A DNA stretch of 64,000 nucleotides, from the NCBI RefSeq assembly GCF_000169435.1, contig NZ_AAYB01000002.1, forward strand, positions 806,001-870,000, written 5' to 3'. Both the position numbers and the translations under genes were made by a program. The notes beneath the pieces were generated by a model. It saw nothing but the letters and a program-made list of their open reading frames with translations. It searched no databases and was not told the DNA's origin. Shown here in pieces: positions 8,308-15,718 of this stretch (positions are counted from its first letter, which is position 1; every line of letters begins with the position of its first letter). The DNA comes from Roseobacter sp. CCS2. GTDB lineage: Bacteria > Pseudomonadota > Alphaproteobacteria > Rhodobacterales > Rhodobacteraceae.

Positions 8308-9048
8308 ATGAAAGCCCTTATTCTACGCGCCGATGCCAATGCATCCGTCAAAACCGCCCGTGCGTTGATCGACAAGGGGTTTCAGATCCTGTCGGTCGAT
8401 ACCCAAGCGGTGGCGCATGCGCTGATCCGGGTGGATACGATTGATCTGTTGGTGATGGACGAACGGATTGAAGGGCAACTGACCCATGCCATAGCGCTGT
8501 CAGGTGAGCGGAAAAACCCTTACCTCAGTGCGATTTTGCTGACCGATCGGGGGGCGGATGAAACTGATGATCTGTATGATCTGATCCCGTGTCTTTATGG
8601 GTTGGCGGGTGCCGATACGGCGCCTGATTTATTGGGCAAGTTGGCCCTATCAGCTGTCAGTAGTATTGAGGTGACGTCGGCCCGGGTGGCACAGAACACC
8701 GCCGCTGACGCGGCAGAGGATATGGAACCTGTTGAAATGGATACCCTGATCCTGGCCGCAAATGATATGTCACCCCCTGACGATGACAGCGATAGTGGCG
8801 TGCCTTGTTTTGCTGATGTGTCATTTGCCGCGCCTGCAATGGCGGAAATTGCGGCGGCTGATAACCGAATTACGCTTGAAAGGGTGGCGGACGTTATCCG
8901 TGATGGCGATGCTGCGACACTGACCAAAGACGTGATGCTGGAACATGTTGAAGATGCTGTGAGTGCCGAAGTTGCGGCCTTGTTCCGTAGACCCATCCCG
9001 CCCCAGCAGGTGCAGCCGCCGCAGTCTTTTGCAGCAAAAGCTGGTTAG
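8308..9048 (+). CDS. Protein with a degenerate receiver-like N-terminal domain
   Basis: A 246-residue soluble protein. Residues 1-115 look like a CheY-type receiver fold: MKALILRADAN first strand, and TIDLLVMDERI with D51 at the phospho-acceptor position. The conserved lysine after the fifth strand and the usual double-acid pocket are not evident, so it may be a pseudo-receiver. Residues 120-246 are acidic and Ala-rich with no recognisable output domain, ending in a Pro/Gln-rich tail. AGGAGA precedes the ATG at seven bases. A strong bidirectional terminator follows at 9098. Function unknown. Confidence 0.7.
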   Translation: MKALILRADANASVKTARALIDKGFQILSVDTQAVAHALIRVDTIDLLVMDERIEGQLTHAIALSGERKNPYLSAILLTDRGADETDDLYDLIPCLYGLAGADTAPDLLGKLALSAVSSIEVTSARVAQNTAADAAEDMEPVEMDTLILAANDMSPPDDDSDSGVPCFADVSFAAPAMAEIAAADNRITLERVADVIRDGDAATLTKDVMLEHVEDAVSAEVAALFRRPIPPQQVQPPQSFAAKAG

Positions 9049-9097
9049 GGGCGATCTTGCCAAACCGTTCACGGTGCGCAGCGATTGGGCGCCATGC

Positions 9098-9143
9098 AAA
9101 AAACCAAAAGGCCGCAGCGATCGCTGCGGCCTTTTGGTTTTTT
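9098..9143. terminator. Perfect 46-base palindromic bidirectional terminator
   Basis: Six A, then CCAAAAGGCCGCAGCGA, its exact reverse complement, then six T. The 23-bp symmetric stem gives a GC-rich hairpin followed by a T-tract on both strands, so it can stop the receiver-like gene on plus and the tRNA-Gly transcript on minus. Confidence 0.92.
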
Positions 9144-9147
9144 GAAT

Positions 9148-9222
<75 letters not shown>

Positions 9223-9243
9223 GCGCCAATTCGTGAGCCGTGA

Positions 9244-9271
9244 TCTATAAAGAGTTGTGCTGTTCTGCAAG
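9244..9271 (-). promoter_or_regulatory. Possible tRNA-Gly promoter
   Basis: On the minus strand CTTGCA (9266-9271) and TATAGA (9244-9249) are 16 bases apart and end about 21 bases before the mature tRNA 5' end. The boxes are imperfect; the assignment rests mainly on position. Confidence 0.3.
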
Positions 9272-9733
9272 ACCAAAATCGCTTGAACGCGCGTTTTTCT
9301 ATTTTGACGTGATGGCCGTTACAGTGGGGGTTCTGTATTCGCGTGCAACCCGAACGCCGACACGCACATTAGTGTTGCGCATAATCGGCGACCCTTATGC
9401 AAGTGGGCTCAATCTATAGAGGCTCGGTGTTTTGTCGGAAGCCCCAAAGTTTGTTGATCAGGTTCACAATGCCTTGGTGGCAAGAGGCTTGAAGGCGATC
9501 AATGGCGCGCCGTAGTATTGGCCGACATGGTTTGATACATGTGTATGTAAGCCCAATAAGTTGCCATGATCGTTGCGCCGATCAAGCACTGTACCGCGAT
9601 AGCAGCATCGGGGTGCGCGGTTATCGCGATGGTGAGAGCCCTAAAGGAATAGACGGAGAAATCCAGCGCAGGGGTTCTTTTACCCTTTGTGCAAATTTGG
9701 AGGCACAAACGGCAGATCGTCCTCTGCGTCACG
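9272..9733. other. Gene-poor spacer between tRNA-Gly and the VOC gene
   Basis: About 460 bases with no convincing gene. Short open frames exist on both strands (for example 77 codons from a GTG at 9732 on minus) but lack recognisable domains or clear coding character. No repeat, RNA or integrase remnant was identified next to the tRNA. Confidence 0.5.
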
Positions 9734-10123
9734 TCAATTCCTGAACTGGATCAGATCCCACCTGTTTCCGAAAGGATCACGGAATACGGCCACTGTACCA
9801 TAAGGTTCGTCGCGCGGCGCTTCTTCAAAGGTGACACCCTTTGCCGTCATCGCCGCATAATCGCGTGCGAAATCATCAGTTTGCAAAAACAGCCAAACAC
9901 GACCACCGCCTTGTTGACCAATCGCTGCAACCTGTTCGGTGCCAACTGCCTTGGCGAGCAAGAACGCCGTTTGTGCGCCCGGCGGACCCACGCGGACCCA
10001 ACGCTTGCCATTCTCCAGTGCGGTATCCTCAAACAGCGTGAACCCCATTTGACCCACAAAAAATGCGATTCCGGCGTCGTAATCCGGAACCACAATAGCG
10101 ATCAAGGCAAGGTGCTGTGTCAC
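9734..10123 (-). CDS. VOC (glyoxalase/bleomycin-resistance) superfamily protein
   Basis: A 129-residue single vicinal-oxygen-chelate domain: the HLALIAIVVPDYDAGIAFFVGQMGF start, WLFLQTDDFARDYAAMTAKGV in the middle and the hallmark YGTVAVFRDPFGNRWDLIQF near the end. Members bind a divalent metal and act as isomerases, dioxygenases or drug-binding proteins; the substrate cannot be told here. Its ATG overlaps the pyc stop by four bases, so it is the second gene of a pyc transcript. Confidence 0.85.
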   Translation of the reverse strand: MTQHLALIAIVVPDYDAGIAFFVGQMGFTLFEDTALENGKRWVRVGPPGAQTAFLLAKAVGTEQVAAIGQQGGGRVWLFLQTDDFARDYAAMTAKGVTFEEAPRDEPYGTVAVFRDPFGNRWDLIQFRN

Positions 10124-13100
10124 TCCAACTCGACCAGCAGGTCCTTGGCGTCGATCTGGCCACCGGCTTGCACATGCACGGCCTTTACCACAGCATCGCG
10201 TTCGGCGTGGATGCCTGTTTCCATCTTCATTGCTTCGATGGTCAGCAGCAAGTCGCCTTCTTTCACCTCTTTGCCTGCCATCGCCGCAACCGTGGCCACG
10301 ACACCCGGCATGGGTGCGCCGATATGGCTGGCGTTGCCGTCTTCCGCCTTGGGACGCGAGATTTTTTCGGCAGCAGCCAACCGGTTCATCACGCGAATTG
10401 TGCGCGGTTGACCATTGAGTTCAAAGAAGACTTTGACCTCGCCATCTTCGTTCATATCGGCAACGGCCTGCATGCGAATTTCCAGCGTTTTGCCGGGGTC
10501 AATTTCGGCGACAATCTCTTCACCCGGCTCCATTCCATAAAAGAATGTCCGTGTGGGCAGCGTGCGCACAGGACCATAGGTCCGGTGCCGCCCCGCATAA
10601 TCAAGGAAGACTTTAGGATACATCAGGTAGCCGTTAAGATCTTCGTCATCAATTGTTTTGCCGTCCAGTTGCGCGGATAGATCAGCGCGCGCCGCTTCCA
10701 GATCGACAGCCGCCAGATGCTTGCCAGGCCGGTCTGTTTTTGGCTTTTCACCCTTGAGGATTTTCTTCTGGATTGCTTTTGGCCAACCGCCGGGTGGTTG
10801 GCCCAAGTCGCCATGCATCATGTCGATCACGCTGTCGGGAAAGACCACGTCAACCTTTGGGTCTTCGACCTGGGCACGGGTGAGGTTTTGACTGACCATC
10901 ATCAAGGCCATATCGCCGACAACTTTGGATGATGGCGTGACCTTGACGATATCGCCGAACATGGCGTTCACGTCGGCATAGGTTTGCGCGACCTCGTGCC
11001 AGCGTTCTTCCAGACCCAGTGATCTTGCCTGCGCTTTGAGGTTGGTGAATTGCCCGCCGGGCATTTCGTGCAGGTAGACCTCTGATGCTGGCGCTTGAAG
11101 ACCGGATTCGAAAGCTGCGTAATGGGCGCGCACCTGTTCAAAGTAATTGCTGATCTCGCGGATCGCCGCGATGTCCAGCCCGGTGTCACGGGCGTCACCG
11201 CGCAGCGCTTCGACGATAGACCCCAAAGTGGGCTGTGACGTATTGCCAGACAGCGCGTCCATCGCGCTATCCACGCAATCGACCCCGGCAGCAGAGGCTG
11301 CGAGGACTGTCGCAATCGCAGCCCCGGATGTATCATGGGTGTGGAAATGGATCGGTAGATTTGTCTCTTCCTTCAAGGCCTTGACCAACGCAGTTGCAGC
11401 AGCGGGTTTCATCAACCCTGCCATATCCTTTAGGCCCAGAACGTGCGCGCCTGCCGCCTCAAGCTCTTTGGCCATGTCGACATAGTACTTCAGATCGTAC
11501 TTTGACCGGTTCGGGTCCATCAGGTCACCCGTGTAGCAGATCGTGCCTTCGCAGACCTTTTCGGCCTTGATCACCGCGTCCATCGCAACGCGCATGTTTT
11601 CAACCCAATTGAGGCTGTCAAAGACGCGGAAGACGTCAACGCCAGAATTGGCGGCCTGCGCCACAAAGCTTTGCACCACGTTGTCGGGATAATTGGTGTA
11701 ACCGACGCCATTTGAGGCGCGCAGCAACATTTGCGTCATGATATTGGGCATCACGGCGCGGATATCGCGCAGGCGCTGCCATGGGCATTCCTGCAAGAAA
11801 CGATAGGCCACATCAAACGTGGCACCGCCCCAGCATTCCACGCTGAACAACTGATGCATCTTGGCCGCGTAGGCAGGTGCCGCGTTAATCATATCAATGG
11901 ACCGCATCCGCGTGGCCAGCAGCGATTGGTGCCCGTCGCGCATTGTCGTGTCGGTGATCAGCAGTTGCTTTTGGTCGCGCATCCAGTCGGCGACGGCCTC
12001 GGGCCCGAATTGGTCAAGGATATTGCGGGTACCGGGGGTAACGTCAGTCGTGGGCTTGACGGGTGGACGCGGTGGTTTCACGTCCGCCGCAGGGCGCGGA
12101 CGACCCGCTGTTTCGGGATGCCCGTTCACAGTGATATCCGCGATATAGGTCAGGATTTTCGTGGCCCGGTCGCGTCGTTTGGTAAAGTTGAAAAGATCCG
12201 GTGTCTCGTCAATGAACTTGGTATGGTATTCGTTGTTCAGGAACACGGGGTGTTTCAGCAGATTTTCGACGAAGGCGATGTTGGTTGAAACACCGCGAAT
12301 ACGGAATTCGCGCAAGGCGCGATCCATCCGGGCAATCGCCATTTCAGGTGTCGGCGCGCGGGCGGTCACTTTGGTCAGCAGACTGTCGTAGTAACGGGTA
12401 ATGACAGCGCCCGAATATGCGGTGCCGCCGTCCAACCGGATGCCCGGGCCGGTAGCCGAGCGGTACATCTGAATACGGCCATAATCGGGGATAAAGTTGT
12501 TTTGCGGGTCCTCGGTCGTGACCCGGCATTGCAGTGCATGACCGTCCAGTTTGACATCATATTGCGACGCGCAGCCCGTTGCCTCGACCAGTGATTTGCC
12601 CTCGGCGATCAGGATTTGGGCGCGCACGATGTCGATGCCGGTGACCTCTTCTGTCACCGTGTGCTCAACCTGCACACGCGGGTTCACTTCGATGAAGTAG
12701 AATTCACCGCTGTCCATATCCATGAGGAATTCGACAGTGCCCGCGCATTCATAGTTCACGTGCTGGCAGATTTTCTTGCCCAAATTACACAGCTGTTCGC
12801 GCTGGGTGCCGCTTAGATACGGGGCAGGGGCGCGTTCCACCACCTTTTGATTGCGGCGTTGGACGGAACAATCGCGTTCCCACAGGTGGTAAATTTGGCC
12901 ATGGCTGTCGCCAAGGATTTGCACCTCAACGTGGCGGGCGCGCATGATCATCTTTTCCAGATAACCTTCGCCGTTACCGAATGCCGCCTCAGCCTCGCGG
13001 CGACCTTCGAGGACTTTTTCTTCCAGCTCATCCTCTGACATGATCGGGCGCATGCCACGACCGCCGCCACCCCATGAGGCTTTCAGCATCAGCGGATAAC

Positions 13101-13563
13101 CAACTTCGGCGGCCTCTTTCTTAATCGCTTTCATGTCATCGCCCAGGACCTCGGTCGCCGGGATAACGGGCACGCCTGCTTCAATCGCCACGCGCCGCGC
13201 GCTGGCTTTGTCGCCCAAGGCGCGCATGGTTTCGGCCTTTGGGCCAATGAAGGTGATGCCGTTAGCGGCACATGCATCCACGAAATCAGGGTTTTCGGAC
13301 AGCAGGCCATAGCCGGGGTGGATCGCGTCGGCGCCGGACATTTTGGCGACACGGATGATTTCATCAATCGACAGATAGGCAGCAACAGGACCAAGGTCTT
13401 CGCCGATGCGATAGGCTTCATCGGCCTTAAAGCGGTGCAGGCCTAGTTTGTCTTCTTCTGCAAAGACCGCGACCGTCTTTTTCCCCATCTCATTAGCGGC
13501 CCGCATAATGCGGATGGCGATTTCGCCGCGGTTGGCAATCAGGATTTTGGTAAAGTCGGTCAT
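10120..13563 (-). CDS. pyc: Pyruvate carboxylase (single-chain, biotin-dependent)
   Basis: Carboxylates pyruvate to oxaloacetate with ATP and bicarbonate, refilling the TCA cycle. The 1147-residue chain has the full domain set: biotin carboxylase from MTDFTKILIANRGEIAIR to about residue 450 (ATP grasp KASWGGGGRGMR, EVNPRVQVEHTVTE), carboxyltransferase from about 530 (DTTMRDGHQSLLATRMR), and a C-terminal biotinyl domain with EAMKMET, biotin attached at K1113. The start at 13563 is supported by AAAGGAC seven bases upstream and by homology; the 48 codons upstream in frame are not conserved. It shares a divergent intergenic region with the SDR gene. Confidence 0.97.
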   Translation of the reverse strand: MTDFTKILIANRGEIAIRIMRAANEMGKKTVAVFAEEDKLGLHRFKADEAYRIGEDLGPVAAYLSIDEIIRVAKMSGADAIHPGYGLLSENPDFVDACAANGITFIGPKAETMRALGDKASARRVAIEAGVPVIPATEVLGDDMKAIKKEAAEVGYPLMLKASWGGGGRGMRPIMSEDELEEKVLEGRREAEAAFGNGEGYLEKMIMRARHVEVQILGDSHGQIYHLWERDCSVQRRNQKVVERAPAPYLSGTQREQLCNLGKKICQHVNYECAGTVEFLMDMDSGEFYFIEVNPRVQVEHTVTEEVTGIDIVRAQILIAEGKSLVEATGCASQYDVKLDGHALQCRVTTEDPQNNFIPDYGRIQMYRSATGPGIRLDGGTAYSGAVITRYYDSLLTKVTARAPTPEMAIARMDRALREFRIRGVSTNIAFVENLLKHPVFLNNEYHTKFIDETPDLFNFTKRRDRATKILTYIADITVNGHPETAGRPRPAADVKPPRPPVKPTTDVTPGTRNILDQFGPEAVADWMRDQKQLLITDTTMRDGHQSLLATRMRSIDMINAAPAYAAKMHQLFSVECWGGATFDVAYRFLQECPWQRLRDIRAVMPNIMTQMLLRASNGVGYTNYPDNVVQSFVAQAANSGVDVFRVFDSLNWVENMRVAMDAVIKAEKVCEGTICYTGDLMDPNRSKYDLKYYVDMAKELEAAGAHVLGLKDMAGLMKPAAATALVKALKEETNLPIHFHTHDTSGAAIATVLAASAAGVDCVDSAMDALSGNTSQPTLGSIVEALRGDARDTGLDIAAIREISNYFEQVRAHYAAFESGLQAPASEVYLHEMPGGQFTNLKAQARSLGLEERWHEVAQTYADVNAMFGDIVKVTPSSKVVGDMALMMVSQNLTRAQVEDPKVDVVFPDSVIDMMHGDLGQPPGGWPKAIQKKILKGEKPKTDRPGKHLAAVDLEAARADLSAQLDGKTIDDEDLNGYLMYPKVFLDYAGRHRTYGPVRTLPTRTFFYGMEPGEEIVAEIDPGKTLEIRMQAVADMNEDGEVKVFFELNGQPRTIRVMNRLAAAEKISRPKAEDGNASHIGAPMPGVVATVAAMAGKEVKEGDLLLTIEAMKMETGIHAERDAVVKAVHVQAGGQIDAKDLLVELE

Positions 13564-13700
13564 GGCACGTCCTTTCGCAGTTGCAGCATTGGTAGGACGT
13601 TTCTGAAAGCAGGTAAACGGGTAGTGACAGGAAACCTTGAACCTTGGTGGAACGATTTGGTTGGCGTGATGTTGGTCCAAGACCCCAAAAGGAGAGTGAT

Positions 13701-14450
13701 ATGACACGTTTCAAGGACAAACGCATTTTGATTACAGGTGGAACCAGCGGTATCGGGCTGGCCACTGCCAAGCGTATCGTCGCCGAAGGTGGCGAGGTTG
13801 CCGTGACCGGCGTGACCCAAGACCACTTGGACGAGGCGGGGCGCGATTTGCCATCAGGCAGTCTGGTGTTGCGAAACGATGCCTCTGATCCAGAGGCGGC
13901 CAAGGATTTGGCAGAAAAGATCAAAGATCAGATGGGCCAGATTGATGGCGCGTATCTGAACGCAGGCTTCGGTAAAAACATGGCGACCGAAGATGTGGAT
14001 GCCGACGGATTTGACGCGATGATGGACGTCAACGTGCGTGGCGTGGCGCTGCAGATGGCAGCACTGAAGCCCCTGATCAAGGATGGTGGTGCCGTTTTGG
14101 TGACATCGTCGGTTGCACCATATCTGGGCGGGGCAAAGGGTGCGATCTACGCCGCTTCAAAAGCGTCTTGCCTTGCCATGGCGCGCAGCTGGTCCAAGGA
14201 TTTGGCGCCGCGCAACATTCGGGTCAATGCGGTGGCACCGGGCCCCATTGAAACAAACTTTTTCGATGCGTTGGGCAAAGGCGGCGATGAAGCCGAGGAT
14301 ATGAAAAAGCAGATCGCGGAGGCCGTTCCGCTAGGCCGTATGGGGAAGCCAGATGAAGTCGCGGCTGTCACATGCTTTTTGCTGTCAGACGATGCATCCT
14401 ACGTCAGCGGATCAGAATATATGGTCGATGGCGGTATGACGTTACGCTAG
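13701..14450 (+). CDS. SDR family NAD(P)-dependent oxidoreductase
   Basis: Classical short-chain dehydrogenase/reductase, 249 residues from the ATG preceded by AAGGAG. The cofactor motif TGGTSGIGLAT lies near residue 12, LNAGFG replaces the usual NNAG, the catalytic triad is Ser in VTSSVA with Tyr and Lys in YAASKAS, followed by NAVAPGPIETNFF and a C-terminal YMVDGG. The substrate is unknown. It converges on the FMN oxidase gene with a four-base stop overlap. Confidence 0.92.
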   Translation: MTRFKDKRILITGGTSGIGLATAKRIVAEGGEVAVTGVTQDHLDEAGRDLPSGSLVLRNDASDPEAAKDLAEKIKDQMGQIDGAYLNAGFGKNMATEDVDADGFDAMMDVNVRGVALQMAALKPLIKDGGAVLVTSSVAPYLGGAKGAIYAASKASCLAMARSWSKDLAPRNIRVNAVAPGPIETNFFDALGKGGDEAEDMKKQIAEAVPLGRMGKPDEVAAVTCFLLSDDASYVSGSEYMVDGGMTLR

Positions 14451-15580
14451 CGGCGCAAACAACCGGGCAGATCGGCCAGCTTTCGTGCGCCGATTTGCCC
14501 CATGTTGCTGATCATGTCTTTTCGCAGGATATCAAGGACATGGGCTGCACCGGGTTCACCCAAAGCAGCCAGCCCATAATGAAACGCGCGGCCCAGCATG
14601 ACAAAATCTGCCCCAAGGGCGATAGCGCGCAGGACATCCAGCCCGCCTTCGACGCCGCTGTCAAAGATAACTGGTAGGTGCGTTGCTGCGCGCACCAAAG
14701 GCAGGGTTTCAATGGTGGCAGGACCGCCGTCGAACTGACGCCCGGCATGGTTGCTGACCCAGATCGCGTCCGCCCCTTCGTCGGTCAGGCGCGCGGCGTC
14801 ATCGGCGTTACCGATGCCTTTGACAATCAACGGCCCATCCCAAACATCACGCAAAGACTTGAAATAGTCCCAGTCGGGCGACGTGCGCAGCAAATAACCC
14901 ACGTGTTCGTTAGAGGGCAGGGTGCCTTTCACGTCTGAATAGCTTTCCATCAGGCGCAGGCGCGGCATGCCCGTTTTGCGAATGCCGTTCAGCCAAGCGG
15001 GGCATTGCGCCGCCTGCATAGCCAAACGCGGTGTCAGTCTGGGTGGTTGGGTCAGGCCGCCGCGTGTCTGCCGTTCACGGCGCGAGGCGACAGGAACATC
15101 GACGGTCAGCACAAGCGTGTGAAAGCCGCTGTCCTTGGCGCGTTTCAGGATGTCATCGCGGATACCGGGGTCGCGGGGCGGGTAGAGCTGGAACCACGCG
15201 TGCGCACCAGCATGGGGGCCGACGTCTTCAGGCAACTGACTTGCCACGGTTGAAAGGGTAAAGGGGATGTTTTCGCGCGCGGCTGTGCGTGCCAGCATCT
15301 GTTCCGCACCGGGCCAGATCAAACCTGACATACCAACGGGTGCGATGCCGATGGGCAGCGGGTGGGTTTGACCGAGCAAGGTAGTGGATAGATCGGGGTC
15401 AAATTCACCGTGCAGGATGGATGGATTCAGCAGTACCTGATCCAGCTGATCACGGTTGCGCCTTTGCGTGGCTTCAACCCCGGTGGCACTATCGAGGTAT
15501 TCCCACACAAAATGCGGGATGCGGCGACGCGCGCGCGCTTTCAGATCAGCGATGGCGGGATAGTGGCTGTGCAAGGTCAT
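14447..15580 (-). CDS. FMN-dependent alpha-hydroxy-acid oxidase/dehydrogenase
   Basis: A 377-residue TIM-barrel flavoenzyme of the lactate/glycolate/mandelate oxidase family, which oxidises L-2-hydroxy acids to 2-oxo acids. Visible are the N-terminal RRIPHFVWEYLDSATG, IAPVGMSGLIWPGAE, LTVDVPVASRRERQTRGG, the FMN-binding IVKGIG lysine, the catalytic His/Arg in SNHAGRQFDGGPAT, and DSGVEGGLDVLRAIALGADFVMLGR. The usual NHGGRQ or NHGARQ is NHAGRQ here. A TTG codon at 15589 is an alternative start. Lactate is the commonest substrate but cannot be proven. Confidence 0.88.
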   Translation of the reverse strand: MTLHSHYPAIADLKARARRRIPHFVWEYLDSATGVEATQRRNRDQLDQVLLNPSILHGEFDPDLSTTLLGQTHPLPIGIAPVGMSGLIWPGAEQMLARTAARENIPFTLSTVASQLPEDVGPHAGAHAWFQLYPPRDPGIRDDILKRAKDSGFHTLVLTVDVPVASRRERQTRGGLTQPPRLTPRLAMQAAQCPAWLNGIRKTGMPRLRLMESYSDVKGTLPSNEHVGYLLRTSPDWDYFKSLRDVWDGPLIVKGIGNADDAARLTDEGADAIWVSNHAGRQFDGGPATIETLPLVRAATHLPVIFDSGVEGGLDVLRAIALGADFVMLGRAFHYGLAALGEPGAAHVLDILRKDMISNMGQIGARKLADLPGCLRR

Positions 15581-15627
15581 GGGGTGCAAACTATGACCGG
15601 AATGGCGCGTTTGGCAATGCGTCGGAG

Positions 15628-15660
15628 CCTCCGGCGGAGGTATTTAAGAACATGAGAAGG
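15628..15660. repeat. REP-like palindrome typical of Rhodobacterales
   Basis: CCTCCGGCGGAGG palindrome followed by TATTTAAGAACATGAGAAG. From memory, very similar CCTCCGGCGGxxG-TATTT elements recur between genes of Roseobacter-group genomes. Only one copy was noticed here. It could also form part of a transcript end. Confidence 0.45.
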
Positions 15661-15663
15661 GTA

Positions 15664-15678
15664 GAACGGAAGTAGAAC
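15664..15678. promoter_or_regulatory. LexA (SOS) box GAAC-N7-GAAC
   Basis: GAAC at 15664-15667 and 15675-15678 are separated by exactly seven bases, the reverse of the GTTC-N7-GTTC box known for alphaproteobacterial LexA (Rhodobacter and relatives). It lies 40 bases before the helicase ATG, where LexA would block transcription. Confidence 0.65.
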
Positions 15679-15718
15679 AAGGGTTTTCACGCGGGGCTGA
15701 TAGCGCTATGTCTGGGAA

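Noticed and set aside
9499-9732. 77-codon frame on minus just after the VOC gene (GTG start)
   Set aside because: AGGA lies upstream, but the peptide shows no domain or coding bias and competes with an equally long plus-strand frame; kept only as a note.
13564-13707. Upstream extension of pyruvate carboxylase by 48 codons
   Set aside because: The extension overlaps the promoter region of the SDR gene and is unlike the family; a good ribosome site precedes the internal ATG.
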